A stretch of 64,000 bases of DNA from Pectobacterium aroidearum. Lineage in GTDB: Bacteria > Pseudomonadota > Gammaproteobacteria > Enterobacterales > Enterobacteriaceae. The stretch lies in assembly GCF_015689195.1 (NCBI RefSeq), contig NZ_CP065044.1, positions 4,464,001 through 4,528,000 of the forward strand. Reading direction: 5' to 3'. The notes under the pieces were generated by a model, which saw only the letters and a program-made list of their open reading frames with translations, did no database searches and was not told where the DNA came from. Made by a program: the position numbers and the translations under genes. Every line of letters starts with the position of its first letter. Positions within the stretch are counted from its first letter, which is position 1. This document shows, piece by piece, positions 53,103 to 63,163 of this stretch.

Positions 53103-54511
53103 TGAAGGAAGTCCACTTATTAAAGCGCATGGCGCACGCCCTGATGTCAGGTCACTCACGGAAACAGGAAGACCCGTATCGCCCAGAATGGCATCTGTCC
53201 CCGTGCGTTGGTCTGCTCAACGATCCGAACGGATTTATTCATCACAAGGGGCGTTACCATCTGTTTTATCAGTGGAATCCTTTGTCTTGTGCCCACGGAG
53301 CGAAATTCTGGGGGCACTGGAGCTCTGCCGATCTGGTGAACTGGACACATGAGCCCGTCGCACTGGTGCCGAGCGAAAGCTATGAAAGCCACGGCTGCTA
53401 CTCCGGTTCTGCCGTAGTGGATCAGGGAGCGCTCATGCTGATGTATACGGGTAACGTGAAATACGACGACGGCTCGCGTACCGCGTTTCAGTGCCTCGCC
53501 CGTGAGAATCCTAACGGTGAATATGACAAACTGGGAGCGGTTCTGACGCTCCCTGACGGCTACACCGGACACGTTCGCGATCCCAAAGTGTGGCGTCATG
53601 ACGACCGCTGGTACATGGTGCTCGGCGCACAGGATCTCGACCTACAGGGGAAAGTGCTGCTCTACCGTTCTGACGATCTGCTGGCATGGGAAAAGATCGG
53701 CGAGATCGCCGGTTCCCGTCTAGGCGGACTCGGGGATTTTGGCTACATGTGGGAATGCCCGGACCTGTTCCCGTTAGATGGAAAAGACGTACTGATTTGT
53801 TGTCCGCAAGGCGTTCCCGCCGAAGAAGAGCGCTACCTGAATACCTTTCAGGCTGGCTATGTTATCGGCTCACTCAATTACGACAATGGTGCTTACCCGC
53901 ATCAGGACTTCCACGAACTGGATCTCGGCTTCGAGTTTTATGCCCCACAAACCACGCTGAGCGAAGACGGGCGACGCCTGCTGTTCGGCTGGATGTCGAT
54001 TCCCGATGAGAATGAATTTTTTGAACCGACGATCGAATACGGCTGGATCCATACCATGACCTGCCCACGCGAGCTCACGCTGCGTGGCGATCGTGTTTAT
54101 CAACGTCCCGCGCGTGAACTGCAGCAGCTACGCAGGCAACAGTACACCTGGCATGGTGCCGCAGACTACGCCTCTCCGCTCCATGCCAACAGCGCGGAAA
54201 TCCTTATCACCGTTCAGGGAGAATTCCAGCTCAGCCTCGCCTCTCAGTTGGTTCTCTGCTGGGATGGAGAACGCGTCACGCTGAGCCGTCGCAACCGCCG
54301 CACTGGCGAACCCGAACACCGCTACTGGCGCGGCGAGCTGAGCCAATTGCAGATACTGTGCGATCGCTCCAGCGTTGAAATCTTCATCAACGACGGTGAA
54401 GCCGTGATGTCTGCGCGTTATTTCCCAGAAAGTGAAGCGACCATGACGTTCAGCGGCTCTGGGCGATTAACGCTACAGCACTGGCTGTTAGCGCCATGCG
54501 TGATAGAATAA
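53102..54511 (+). CDS. scrB: Sucrose-6-phosphate hydrolase
   Basis: The 469-aa GH32 enzyme has the nucleophile motif LLNDPNGF (about 39-46), the RDPK stabiliser (about 160) and the acid/base WECPDLF (about 217). It splits imported sucrose-6-phosphate into glucose-6-phosphate and fructose. It is translationally coupled to scrA. Confidence 0.97.
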   Translation: MKEVHLLKRMAHALMSGHSRKQEDPYRPEWHLSPCVGLLNDPNGFIHHKGRYHLFYQWNPLSCAHGAKFWGHWSSADLVNWTHEPVALVPSESYESHGCYSGSAVVDQGALMLMYTGNVKYDDGSRTAFQCLARENPNGEYDKLGAVLTLPDGYTGHVRDPKVWRHDDRWYMVLGAQDLDLQGKVLLYRSDDLLAWEKIGEIAGSRLGGLGDFGYMWECPDLFPLDGKDVLICCPQGVPAEEERYLNTFQAGYVIGSLNYDNGAYPHQDFHELDLGFEFYAPQTTLSEDGRRLLFGWMSIPDENEFFEPTIEYGWIHTMTCPRELTLRGDRVYQRPARELQQLRRQQYTWHGAADYASPLHANSAEILITVQGEFQLSLASQLVLCWDGERVTLSRRNRRTGEPEHRYWRGELSQLQILCDRSSVEIFINDGEAVMSARYFPESEATMTFSGSGRLTLQHWLLAPCVIE

Positions 54512-54541
54512 CTTTCCTTTTTTCTGATAGCAGACCTCGCG

Positions 54542-55561
54542 GTGAAACCGACTAAACGCATAACAATCAGTGACATCGCCGCGCTGGCCGGTGTATCAAA
54601 ATCCACTGCCAGTCTGGTACTTAACGGACGTAGCAAAGAGTTTCGCGTTTCTGATGAAACCCGCGATCGCATTTTGGCCGTCGCGCATGAGCAGCGTTAT
54701 CAGCCCAGCATTCACGCCCGTTCGCTGCGTTCCTCACGCAGCAACACGCTGGGTCTGGTGGTGCCAGAAATGACCAACTACGGCTTTGCCGTGATTTCCC
54801 GCGAGTTGGAGATGCTGTGCCGTGAAGCAGGGCTACAGTTGCTGATTGCCTGCACCGACGAAAACGCCAGTCAGGAGATGATGGCGGTGAACAGTCTGGT
54901 TCAGCGTCAGGTCGATGGTCTGATTGTCGCCTCCAGCCTATTGAGCGATATCGAATATCAGAAAATTAATCAGCAGTTACCTGTCATACAATTTGATCGG
55001 GTGATTGGTGATTCCACGCTGCCGATGGTGATTTCCGAAGCGGTAGAATCCACGGCAGAAATGGTCGAACGTATCGCTCGCCAACATCGTGACGAGTTCT
55101 ATTTCCTTGGCGGCCAGCCGAGAATCTCTCCGACTCGCCACCGTCTGGAAGGCTTCCAGCTCGGGCTGGCACGCGCAGGCATCGACTGCAAGCCGGAATG
55201 GATTATTCATGGCAGCTATCACCCCAGCGCGGGTTATGAAATGTTTGCCCAACTGTGTGCAACGCTGGGTCGTCCGCCAAAAGCGCTGTTTGTCGCCGCC
55301 TGTGGCCTAATGGAAGGCGTGCTGCGTTATATGAACCAACATAACCTGATGGAAAGCGGCATCCGACTATGCTGCTTTGACGATCACTATCTGTTTGATT
55401 GTTTACCGTTGAAAATCGATACCGTGGCGCAGGATTGTGAAAATCTGGCACGCAACAGCTTTGAGATGGTAACCAGCCTGATTGCACAGCAGCCGCTTGA
55501 AGAAGATCGGCGCTACATCCCGACACGGATTCACTGGCGTCACCCTGACTCGCGGGCATAG
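54542..55561 (+). CDS. scrR: LacI-family sucrose repressor
   Basis: The 339-aa regulator has an N-terminal HTH ([20 protein letters not shown]) and a periplasmic-binding-like effector domain. It is expected to bind the GCTAAACCGGTT sites before scrK and scrY and release them on fructose or fructose-1-phosphate. The start is GTG 54542. It lies 30 bp after scrB, so it may be partly read from the scr operon. Confidence 0.94.
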   Translation: MKPTKRITISDIAALAGVSKSTASLVLNGRSKEFRVSDETRDRILAVAHEQRYQPSIHARSLRSSRSNTLGLVVPEMTNYGFAVISRELEMLCREAGLQLLIACTDENASQEMMAVNSLVQRQVDGLIVASSLLSDIEYQKINQQLPVIQFDRVIGDSTLPMVISEAVESTAEMVERIARQHRDEFYFLGGQPRISPTRHRLEGFQLGLARAGIDCKPEWIIHGSYHPSAGYEMFAQLCATLGRPPKALFVAACGLMEGVLRYMNQHNLMESGIRLCCFDDHYLFDCLPLKIDTVAQDCENLARNSFEMVTSLIAQQPLEEDRRYIPTRIHWRHPDSRA

Positions 55562-55605
55562 GCTTAACGCCCAAAGCTCCTTGCCGTCATCCAGAAGCTA
55601 CAGAC

Positions 55606-55652
55606 GTAAAAAAAGGAACGCGGTTTGGACATTCATCCCGCATTCCTTCTTA
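55606..55652 (-). terminator. Terminator of exbBD
   Basis: AAGGAACGCGG (55613-55623) and CCGCATTCCTT (55638-55648) pair with one mismatch. On the minus strand a run of Ts follows. It lies in the convergent gap and may serve scrR as well. Confidence 0.85.
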
Positions 55653-55670
55653 ACACACAACCTTCAACCG

Positions 55671-56096
55671 TTATTTAGCGGCAGCGGTTTCCGCACCAAC
55701 CAAGCCAACCTTGAGGTAGCCCGCTTTACGCAGTGAATCCATCACGCTCATGATGGTTTCATAATCGACGCTTTTATCTGCCTGAAAGAAGATCGTCGTT
55801 TCTTTGTTAGCACTGGTTTTCGCATCCAGCACCTGAGCCAGCGACTGCTCGCTAACGACCTCTTCTCCCAGAAACATTTGCTTATCCGCTTTTACCGTCA
55901 GATAAAGCGGTTTTTCCGGTCGCGGCTGCGGCGCTGCCGATGACGCAGGCAAATCGACACGAATGTCCACGGTTGCCAGCGGTGCCGCCACCATGAAGAT
56001 AATCAGCAGAACCAGCATGACGTCAATGAACGGCGTGACGTTAATGTCATGCATTTCACCGTCATCACTCACGTCCTCCTTCAAATGCATCGCCAT
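55671..56096 (-). CDS. exbD: TonB-system protein ExbD
   Basis: The 141-aa protein (same length as E. coli) has a single N-terminal helix with the essential Asp in NVTPFIDVMLVLLIIFMVAA (about 25) and a periplasmic domain. With ExbB it uses the proton gradient to energise TonB. It starts 3 bp after exbB. Confidence 0.96.
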   Translation of the reverse strand: MAMHLKEDVSDDGEMHDINVTPFIDVMLVLLIIFMVAAPLATVDIRVDLPASSAAPQPRPEKPLYLTVKADKQMFLGEEVVSEQSLAQVLDAKTSANKETTIFFQADKSVDYETIMSVMDSLRKAGYLKVGLVGAETAAAK

Positions 56097-56099
56097 GAC

Positions 56100-57110
56100 T
56101 TAACCCACCCGCAGTTTATGCGCTGCTGAAGACGCCCGGTTGTCGTTGCTGGCAGCCACGTCGAGATCGCGGCTTTGCAGCAGCAGCACTTGTGCAGCGA
56201 CATCGCCGACCATCGCTTTGTAGCTGGCGATCGAACGTGCAAAGACGTTATAGATAACCACCGCAGGAATTGCGGCAACCAGACCAATCGCCGTCGCCAG
56301 CAGGGCTTCTGCGATCCCCGGCGCGACCACCGCCAGATTGGTGGTTTGCGTCTGTGCAATACCGATGAAGCTGTTCATGATGCCCCATACCGTACCGAAC
56401 AGCCCCACGAATGGCGCAACCGCACCGACCGTTGCCAGATAGCCGTTACCACGCCCCATATGACGACCAGTAGCCGCCACGCGACGTTCCAGACGAAATG
56501 CGGTACGTTCTTTAATCCCGTTGTTGTCATCAGAACGTGCGGAAAGTTCCAGTTCGTTCTGCGCATCCACCAGCAGTTGCTGTGCAACGCTGCCAGTTTT
56601 GAACGCGTCCGCCGTTTCCAGTGCATCATCCAGCGTTTTCGCCTGTTCCAGTGCCAGATATTCACGGCGCAGGCGGCGTTTCGCACCAGACATCTCAACG
56701 CTTTTACTGAAGAAGATCGCCCAGGTAATCACGGAGGCCAGCAGTAAGCCGATCATCACCGTTTTCACCACGGCATCAGCGTGCTGGTACATACCCCAGA
56801 CGGATAAATCGGTTTTCATCAGGTTATTGGTGCCCGGTGCCGCACTGGCAGGCAGCGCGAGTGCGGACGCAGGTGCCTGTGCATCAGCAGTCACAGGGGC
56901 AGCAGGAGACGCCACAGCAGGCTGAGAGGCAGTAGCAGCATTCTCTGTCGATAACGGTGCCGTTGCAGGAGCCGCAAACGCATTTCCACTTAGTCCCGCC
57001 GTACACAGCAGGATAACCAGCACGCTACGGGAAAATGCGCTGAACGCGCCACGTTTTTTTTGCCAGGTTGATAACACCTGTTGAGTTGTATTACTGACAG
57101 CCGTCTTCAC
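56100..57110 (-). CDS. exbB: TonB-system protein ExbB, long form
   Basis: The 336-aa protein has a cleavable-looking N-terminus (about 20-47, LVILLCTAGLSGNAFA) and an Ala/Pro/Thr-rich stretch (about 48-95). The MotA/TolQ/ExbB core follows, with three membrane helices (ATVGAVAPFVGLFGTVWGIM). E. coli ExbB (244 aa) lacks this extension. I chose GTG 57110 because GGAGG lies six bases upstream. The frame stays open to 57242, with implausible residues. A Fur-like box lies further upstream. Confidence 0.92.
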   Translation of the reverse strand: MKTAVSNTTQQVLSTWQKKRGAFSAFSRSVLVILLCTAGLSGNAFAAPATAPLSTENAATASQPAVASPAAPVTADAQAPASALALPASAAPGTNNLMKTDLSVWGMYQHADAVVKTVMIGLLLASVITWAIFFSKSVEMSGAKRRLRREYLALEQAKTLDDALETADAFKTGSVAQQLLVDAQNELELSARSDDNNGIKERTAFRLERRVAATGRHMGRGNGYLATVGAVAPFVGLFGTVWGIMNSFIGIAQTQTTNLAVVAPGIAEALLATAIGLVAAIPAVVIYNVFARSIASYKAMVGDVAAQVLLLQSRDLDVAASNDNRASSAAHKLRVG

Positions 57111-57227
57111 GCTGTGCCTCCACCATTCGTTCTGTACAATCATGTGTTCTGTACAATACCCGCACATACCCACAGGTATGATGCCGCAATAACGCAGCCT
57201 GAAATGATACCAAACCCTGAACGAATT

Positions 57228-57246
57228 GATAGTCGTTCTCATTATT
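57228..57246 (-). promoter_or_regulatory. Fur-like box before exbB
   Basis: The reverse-strand sequence AATAATGAGAACGACTATC matches the 19-bp Fur consensus at roughly 13 positions. It is about 120 bp upstream of the exbB start, which suits iron repression of the TonB system. Confidence 0.6.
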
Positions 57247-57811
57247 ATTTACACCAGATAACGCACTTTTCTTGCGTTCTGACAGAGTTTTTGGGGGTAT
57301 TGCCTGCATATCGGCAGAAAAAGCATAAAAACAAGAAAGAAGGTGTGCATTACGGAATATCCCAGGCGAGATAGCCCGAAAACACGGCGTGATATCCCAG
57401 ATATTATGATCGAATTTTTATTATCAGCTTTTTGTGATCAACATTAAGTTATCACACCATTTCACAATGGCTGACGATAAGTTTTCTGAAACAAATAGAT
57501 ACATAAGAACACAATAAGATAAATAAAAACACCATGTTACGCATATTCCTAAGAGTCAAATAGGAATGAAATCCATATAAAACAGCATTTCATATTAGCT
57601 TTTTCTTTTGTGACACGAGTCATTCTACAAAGTTGTATAATAGGTTAGCTTAACTCGTAGAGAATACCGACGAGCGCCACAATAATATCTAATGGTTAGC
57701 CGTCTTCTCATCATTAAACCCACTCTTCATTACTCTATTTTTCATGGGTTTATATTTTTAATATCACCATTTGATTATCGATAATGTCACCCCACCTCTG
57801 GAGATAATTCA
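57247..57811. other. Gene-free AT-rich region before the TRAP operon
   Basis: No ORF with coding character is seen. The stretch from about 57410 is very AT-rich with TTTTTGTGATCAACATTAAG and TTATCACACCATTTCACAAT nearby, CRP-like half sites without proper spacing. It presumably carries the TRAP operon promoter and its control sites. Confidence 0.4.
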
Positions 57812-58789
57812 ATGAAGCTGTCGAAAACATTGATCGGCGTTTGTCTGGGTTCTACTGCACTCCTGATGAGCCAAGCGATTCAGGCACAACAAATTAAAGC
57901 CTCTGATGTTCACCCTGAAGGTTACCCTAATGTCGTCGCAGTTCAGAAAATGGGAGAGAAATTAAAAGCCGCCACAGGTGGCAGGCTGGAAATTAAAACC
58001 TTCCCCGGCGGCGTATTGGGCGATGAGAAGCAAATGATTGAGCAGGCGCAGCTCGGCGCGATTGATATTATCCGTGTATCCATGACGCCCGTTGCCGCTA
58101 TTTTACCGGAAATAGAAGTCTTCACACTGCCCTATATTTTCCGTGATGAAGATCATATGCATAAAGTACTGGATGGAAAAATCGGCCAGGAAATTGGTGA
58201 CAAGATTACCCATAGCAGCAAATCAAAATTGGTTTTTCTGGGCTGGATGGACGCAGGAACGCGTAACTTAATCACCAAACAGCCGGTGGTGAAACCGGAA
58301 GACCTCAAGGGCATGAAAATTCGCGTCCAGGGCAGCCCGGTCGCGCTGGCAACGCTAAAAGCCATGGGCGCCAACTCGATCGCGATGGGCGTTAGTGAAG
58401 TCTTCAGTGGCATGCAAACTGGCGTCATTGACGGCACTGAGAATAACCCACCAACGTTTGTCGCACACAACTACCTGCCTGTCGTGAAAAACTATACCTG
58501 GAGCCGCCACTTCATTATTCCTGAGCTGTTCCTGTACTCCAAAACCAAATGGGACAAACTTTCTCAAGAGGATCAGGATCTTATCCTGAAGCTGGCGAAA
58601 GAAGCGCAACAAGAACAGCGCGTGCTGTGGAATGAATATACTCAGCAATCTCTGGATAAAATGAAGGCCGGTGGCGTTCAATTCCATGAAATTGATACCG
58701 AGTACTATTTCAAAGCCACACAGCCCGTACGCGATCAATTTGGTGCCAAATATCAGGATCTGATTAAAGCCGTCGCTGACGTCCAATAA
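57812..58789 (+). CDS. TRAP transporter substrate-binding protein (DctP)
   Basis: The 325-aa periplasmic protein has a signal peptide (MKLSKTLIGVCLGSTALLMS, cut near QAIQAQ) and the DctP fold with the carboxylate-binding Arg in LKGMKIRVQGSP (about 170). VSEVFSGMQTGVIDGTENNP follows, the family's signature. It binds an organic acid, possibly a sugar acid in a pectin degrader, but that is a guess. GGAG precedes the ATG. Confidence 0.93.
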   Translation: MKLSKTLIGVCLGSTALLMSQAIQAQQIKASDVHPEGYPNVVAVQKMGEKLKAATGGRLEIKTFPGGVLGDEKQMIEQAQLGAIDIIRVSMTPVAAILPEIEVFTLPYIFRDEDHMHKVLDGKIGQEIGDKITHSSKSKLVFLGWMDAGTRNLITKQPVVKPEDLKGMKIRVQGSPVALATLKAMGANSIAMGVSEVFSGMQTGVIDGTENNPPTFVAHNYLPVVKNYTWSRHFIIPELFLYSKTKWDKLSQEDQDLILKLAKEAQQEQRVLWNEYTQQSLDKMKAGGVQFHEIDTEYYFKATQPVRDQFGAKYQDLIKAVADVQ

Positions 58790-58805
58790 TCAATATCTCA
58801 TCTCA

Positions 58806-58833
58806 GCGGATAAATAGTCTGCTATTTATCCGC
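58806..58833 (+). other. dctP-dctQ intercistronic hairpin
   Basis: GCGGATAAATAG and CTATTTATCCGC form a perfect 12-bp stem with loop TCTG and no T-run. A second hairpin CTTCGCGG / CCGCGAAG (58865-58886) follows. Such stems often allow high binding-protein expression relative to the membrane subunits. Confidence 0.78.
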
Positions 58834-58903
58834 CATCATGAATAGCCTCGTATTAACAATTACCCTTCGCGGTTCACTCCGCGAAGTGAATATAGGTGGC
58901 GCA

Positions 58904-59410
58904 ATGGCACAGTCTTATCTTTCCAGCATGGATGTACTCTATCGTATTGCCATGTGGGTTTCTGGTCTGGCGTTATTAATTATGACGATCGTAATTCCTG
59001 TCGGTATATTCGCACGCTATGTATTAAATGCCGCATTATCCTGGCCAGAACCCATTTCAATTATCTGTATGGTGACGTTTACTTTTGTAGGCGCAGCCGT
59101 CAGTTACCGTTCCAACTCACATATTGCCGTCAGTATGTTAACCGACAGATTGCCAGAATCCGGTAAGAAGATTTGTGTTCATCTGTCGAACCTCCTGATG
59201 CTCTTAATCAGCCTGTTTATTCTCTATTACAGCACGTTACTTTGTCTGGAATTATGGGAACAGCCCGTTGCGGAGTTTCCGTTATTGACTGCAGGTGAAA
59301 GTTATTTACCGCTGCCTATCGGTTCGTTAATCACCGTGCTCTTCATCATCGAAAAAATGTTTTTCGGCCCGCAGGATAAACGCCCTGTGGTAATGCTTGG
59401 CAGTTCTTAA
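58904..59410 (+). CDS. TRAP transporter small membrane subunit (DctQ)
   Basis: The protein of about 168 aa has four hydrophobic helices and the DctQ motif ALSWPEPISIICMVTFTFVG with SHIAVSMLTDRLP. It partners DctM. The frame opens at 58838, but that part overlaps a hairpin; ATG 58904 has AGGTGG upstream and ATG 58928 is also possible. Confidence 0.9.
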   Translation: MAQSYLSSMDVLYRIAMWVSGLALLIMTIVIPVGIFARYVLNAALSWPEPISIICMVTFTFVGAAVSYRSNSHIAVSMLTDRLPESGKKICVHLSNLLMLLISLFILYYSTLLCLELWEQPVAEFPLLTAGESYLPLPIGSLITVLFIIEKMFFGPQDKRPVVMLGSS

Positions 59411-59425
59411 TTCGGAGCCAATACC

Positions 59426-60718
59426 ATGGATGCATTTATTCTGATTGCCTCACTGGCCGTGTTGTTAGCGGTCGGTGTTCCCGTCGCCTACGCGGTAGGG
59501 TTAAGCGCCATTGTTGGCGCGCTCTGGATCGATCTGCCGCTTGAGGCTGTCATGATCCAGGTTACCAACGGCGTGAACAAATTTTCGCTGCTGGCAATTC
59601 CTTTCTTTATTCTGGCTGGGGCAATTATGGCCGAAGGCGGGATTGCTCGTCGGCTGGTCAGCTTCGCTTACATCTTTGTCGGCTTTATTCGCGGCGGCTT
59701 ATCGTTGGTTAATATCGTCGCCTCTACCTTTTTCGGCGCGATATCTGGCTCCTCCGTCGCAGACACAGCCTCAATCGGCTCGGTGATGATCCCGGAAATG
59801 GAGAAGAAAGGTTATCCGCGCGACTTCTCCGCCGCCGTCACCGCCAGCGGATCCGTACAGGCCATTTTGACACCGCCGAGTCACAACTCCGTGATCTATT
59901 CGCTGGCAACCGGCGGTACGGTTTCAATTGCCTCGCTGTTTATCGCAGGGATCCTGCCCGGCCTGCTGCTCAGTCTGACCATGATGGTGATGTGCGTCGG
60001 TTTTGCCCATCGCCGCGGCTATCCAAAAGGCGAACGTGTGCCGTTCCGTCAGGCGCTGAAAATCTTTGTCGATACCCTATGGGGGCTGATGACGGTCGTC
60101 ATCATCATGGGGGGGATTCTGTCAGGTATTTTTACCGCGACCGAGTCTGCGGCCATCGCCTGCCTATGGTCCTTCTTCGTGACCATGTTTATCTATAAAG
60201 ATTACAAGTGGTCGGAACTGCCCAAGCTGATGTACCGCACGGTCAAAACCGTCACGATCGTGATGATCCTGATCGGCTTCGCCGCCGCGTTCGGTGCCAT
60301 CATGACTTACATGCAGTTGCCCGCCCGCATCACCGAGTTTTTTACCTCCATCTCGGATAACAAATACGTCATCCTGATGTGTATTAACATCATGCTGCTT
60401 CTGCTGGGTACGCTGATGGATATGGCGCCGCTGATCCTGATCCTGACACCCGTTTTGCTGCCCGTCGCTCTCTCGCTCGGCATCGATCCGGTGCATTTCG
60501 GCATGATCATGCTGGTGAACCTCGGGATTGGTCTGATTACGCCGCCAGTGGGATCGGTACTTTTCGTCGCCAGTGCGGTGAGTAAACAGAAGATAGAACA
60601 GGTCGTTAAAGCGATGCTGCCCTTCTACTGTGGGCTCTTCCTTGTGCTGATGCTGGTCACGTATATTCCGGCCATTTCGCTGTGGCTGCCCAAACTCTTT
60701 GGCGTTCATACGGGTTAA
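59426..60718 (+). CDS. TRAP transporter large membrane subunit (DctM)
   Basis: The 430-aa protein with about 12 helices has the family blocks VNGVNKFSLLAIPFFILAGA, FGAISGSSVADTASIGSVMI and GIGLITPPVGSVLF. It is the sodium-coupled channel of the tripartite carrier. It follows dctQ by 15 bp and ends at a terminator. Confidence 0.95.
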   Translation: MDAFILIASLAVLLAVGVPVAYAVGLSAIVGALWIDLPLEAVMIQVTNGVNKFSLLAIPFFILAGAIMAEGGIARRLVSFAYIFVGFIRGGLSLVNIVASTFFGAISGSSVADTASIGSVMIPEMEKKGYPRDFSAAVTASGSVQAILTPPSHNSVIYSLATGGTVSIASLFIAGILPGLLLSLTMMVMCVGFAHRRGYPKGERVPFRQALKIFVDTLWGLMTVVIIMGGILSGIFTATESAAIACLWSFFVTMFIYKDYKWSELPKLMYRTVKTVTIVMILIGFAAAFGAIMTYMQLPARITEFFTSISDNKYVILMCINIMLLLLGTLMDMAPLILILTPVLLPVALSLGIDPVHFGMIMLVNLGIGLITPPVGSVLFVASAVSKQKIEQVVKAMLPFYCGLFLVLMLVTYIPAISLWLPKLFGVHTG

Positions 60719-60730
60719 TCTGTCCCAATT

Positions 60731-60780
60731 GCGCCATGTTTTCTGGATTGTATTGGATAACATGGCGCTTCTTGCTTTCT
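60731..60780 (+). terminator. Terminator of the TRAP operon
   Basis: GCGCCATGTT (60731-60740) pairs with AACATGGCGC (60759-60768), followed by TTCTTGCTTTCTT. The loop is long (18 nt). Confidence 0.7.
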
Positions 60781-60962
60781 TCCTGAAATGTTTTCATCTA
60801 CCTCCCATCTTATCCTACTTACGCCCACACGCAGCCCAAGCCGTGATAACGTAGAGTTAATACATTGAATAGCGCCCCCTTGTTTCCTCACACTCTCACT
60901 ATCGGGAATATCTGGCGTATTGGGTCATCCGGCAGGATTGAATAGAAAAGGTAATAGTGGTT

Positions 60963-62153
60963 ATGACAAGCAAAAAAACGGCAACAGCGTTAGTCGCCGC
61001 AGGACGCAGCAAGAAATTCACCCACGGCTCCGTAAACCCCGTTATTCAGCGCGCTTCCTCGCTGGTATTCGATACCGTGCAGGACAAGAAGCACGCCACC
61101 ATTAACCGAGCCAAAGGCGCGTTGTTCTATGGTCGCCGCGGTACGCTGACCCATTTCGCATTTCAGGAAGCGATGGTGGAGCTGGAAGGCGGTGTAGGCT
61201 GCGCGTTGTACCCCTGTGGTGCCGCTGCCATTTCTAACGCAATCCTCTCTTTCGTTGCGGCAGGCGATCACATTCTGGTGACGGAGTCGGCCTACGAACC
61301 GACACAGGATTTCTGCACGAAAGTGCTTAACAAGCTGAACGTCAGCACCACCTATTTCAACCCGCTCATCGGTGCCGATATTGCCGAACTGATCCAACCC
61401 AATACCAAAGTTGTCTTTCTCGAATCGCCGGGCTCCATCACCATGGAAGTCCATGATGTGCCCGCGATCGTACAGGCCGTGCGCCGCATCAATCCCGAAA
61501 TCGTTATCATGATTGATAACACCTGGGCAGCAGGCATTTTATTTAAAGCATTCGATTTCGATATTGATATCTCTATCCAGGCGGGTACGAAATACATCGT
61601 TGGCCATTCCGATGCCATGCTCGGCACGGCAGTGGCGAATGAGCGCTGCTGGGCACAACTGCGCGAGCATTCCTATCTGATGGGACAAATGGTGGACGCC
61701 GATACCGCCTATGTCGCCAGCCGTGGCCTGCGCACGCTGGGCGTCAGGCTCAAACAGCATCAGGAAAGCAGTATCCGCATTGCGAAGTGGCTGGCTGAGC
61801 GGCCGGAAGTCGCCGTCGTTAATCACCCTGCGTTGCCAGAATGCAAAGGGCATGAATTCTACGTCCGCGATTTTAACGGCTGCAACGGCTTGTTCTCCTT
61901 TGTGCTGAAGGAGAAATTAAGCAAGGAAGCACTGGCGCACTATCTGGATCATTTTGAGCACTTCAGCATGGCGTATTCCTGGGGGGGCTTCGAGTCTCTG
62001 ATTCTGGCGAATCAACCGGAAGAACTCGCGGCGATCCGCCCGGCGAGCGGTGTGGATTTTACCGGCACACTTATTCGGTTACATATTGGACTTGAAGACA
62101 GTGACGATCTGATCGACGATCTGGCCGCGGGTTTCAGCAGGCTGAGCGCCTAG
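60963..62153 (+). CDS. metC: Cystathionine beta-lyase
   Basis: The protein of about 396 aa (E. coli 395) has the PLP lysine in [20 protein letters not shown] (about 210), with YGRRGT and MIDNTWAAG. It cleaves cystathionine to homocysteine in methionine synthesis. GTG 60957 is two codons upstream and has better spacing to AAAGG; ATG 60963 aligns with the E. coli start. In E. coli it lies next to exbB; here the TRAP operon separates them. Confidence 0.94.
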   Translation: MTSKKTATALVAAGRSKKFTHGSVNPVIQRASSLVFDTVQDKKHATINRAKGALFYGRRGTLTHFAFQEAMVELEGGVGCALYPCGAAAISNAILSFVAAGDHILVTESAYEPTQDFCTKVLNKLNVSTTYFNPLIGADIAELIQPNTKVVFLESPGSITMEVHDVPAIVQAVRRINPEIVIMIDNTWAAGILFKAFDFDIDISIQAGTKYIVGHSDAMLGTAVANERCWAQLREHSYLMGQMVDADTAYVASRGLRTLGVRLKQHQESSIRIAKWLAERPEVAVVNHPALPECKGHEFYVRDFNGCNGLFSFVLKEKLSKEALAHYLDHFEHFSMAYSWGGFESLILANQPEELAAIRPASGVDFTGTLIRLHIGLEDSDDLIDDLAAGFSRLSA

Positions 62154-62474
62154 CAAGGCGTCAGCAAGCTGACGCACTGTCAAACGGCAGGAAAAAATAC
62201 AGAAAATGTGACGGCCATAAGGCCGCCATGTCTTGATTTCCCCTGCGGGGCGGTGGGTAATGCGTTATGATAATCATGAGTCAACGCTTACTAAAAAACC
62301 GCGTTACCTTAACCAAAAATTAAGCATTAAGCTTTATCGTATTCTCACAACAATGCGGCAAAGCGTTTTGCCCATACTGATTTTAGGGCTTGATAGGCAG
62401 TAGATTTCAGGTAACCCAGCGTTCCACCGCCGCTGCCTGAAAGATAGTGAATATCGTCACTGGCGGGAAGTAAT
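62154..62474. other. metC-yghB intergenic region
   Basis: GCGTCAGC / GCTGACGC (about 62157-62175) forms a hairpin just after metC, without a T-run. GGCCATAAGGCC (62213-62224) is a small palindrome. The rest presumably holds the yghB promoter; no gene is seen. Confidence 0.5.
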
Positions 62475-63134
62475 ATGAGTGTGGTTCACGACATTATTCA
62501 GGCGCTCTGGCAGCAGGATTTTAGTGCACTGGCCGATCCCCACGTCATTTGGGTGGTTTACGGCATTCTGTTCACGACGCTGTTTCTGGAGAACGGTCTG
62601 CTGCCTGCCTCTTTTCTGCCCGGCGATAGCCTCCTGCTGCTCACCGGCGCCATGATTGCCAAAGGCGTAATGAGCTTTTTCCCTACGATGATCCTGCTCA
62701 CCATCGCAGCCAGCCTCGGCTGCTGGCTCAGTTACCTGCAAGGGCGCTGGCTGAGCGATACGCGTCTGGTAAAGGGCTGGCTATTACAGCTTCCCGCCCA
62801 CTATCACCAACGCGCCCATCATCTGTTCCATCGCCACGGCCTGATGGCGCTGCTGGTTGGCCGCTTTTTAGCATTTATCCGCACGCTGCTGCCGACAATG
62901 GCCGGTATTTCCGGGTTAAATAATACGCGCTTTCAAATCTTTAACTGGCTCAGCGGTTTGCTGTGGGTCGGGGGGATTGTCACGCTCGGCTATGCGCTCA
63001 GCCACATTCCGCTGGTCAAACGCTATGAAGATCAGGTGATGACCGCGCTGATCCTGCTCCCGATTATTTTGCTGATCAGCGGCCTGATTGGCATGGCTGT
63101 CGTAGTGTGGCGTAAAAAACGTGCCGTCGCCTAA
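62475..63134 (+). CDS. yghB: DedA family membrane protein YghB
   Basis: The 219-aa protein has the DedA/SNARE-associated domain with [20 protein letters not shown] and [19 protein letters not shown], whose acidic and Arg residues are essential in relatives. It has about five membrane segments. DedA proteins act in lipid carrier recycling and in membrane energetics. E. coli YghB has the same length and neighbours. Confidence 0.94.
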   Translation: MSVVHDIIQALWQQDFSALADPHVIWVVYGILFTTLFLENGLLPASFLPGDSLLLLTGAMIAKGVMSFFPTMILLTIAASLGCWLSYLQGRWLSDTRLVKGWLLQLPAHYHQRAHHLFHRHGLMALLVGRFLAFIRTLLPTMAGISGLNNTRFQIFNWLSGLLWVGGIVTLGYALSHIPLVKRYEDQVMTALILLPIILLISGLIGMAVVVWRKKRAVA

Positions 63135-63163
63135 TTGGGCTACCGCACGTTTTCTTAACGCTT

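Noticed and set aside
57430-57475. CRP site before the TRAP operon
   Set aside because: TGTGA and TCACA are present, but 14 bases apart instead of six.
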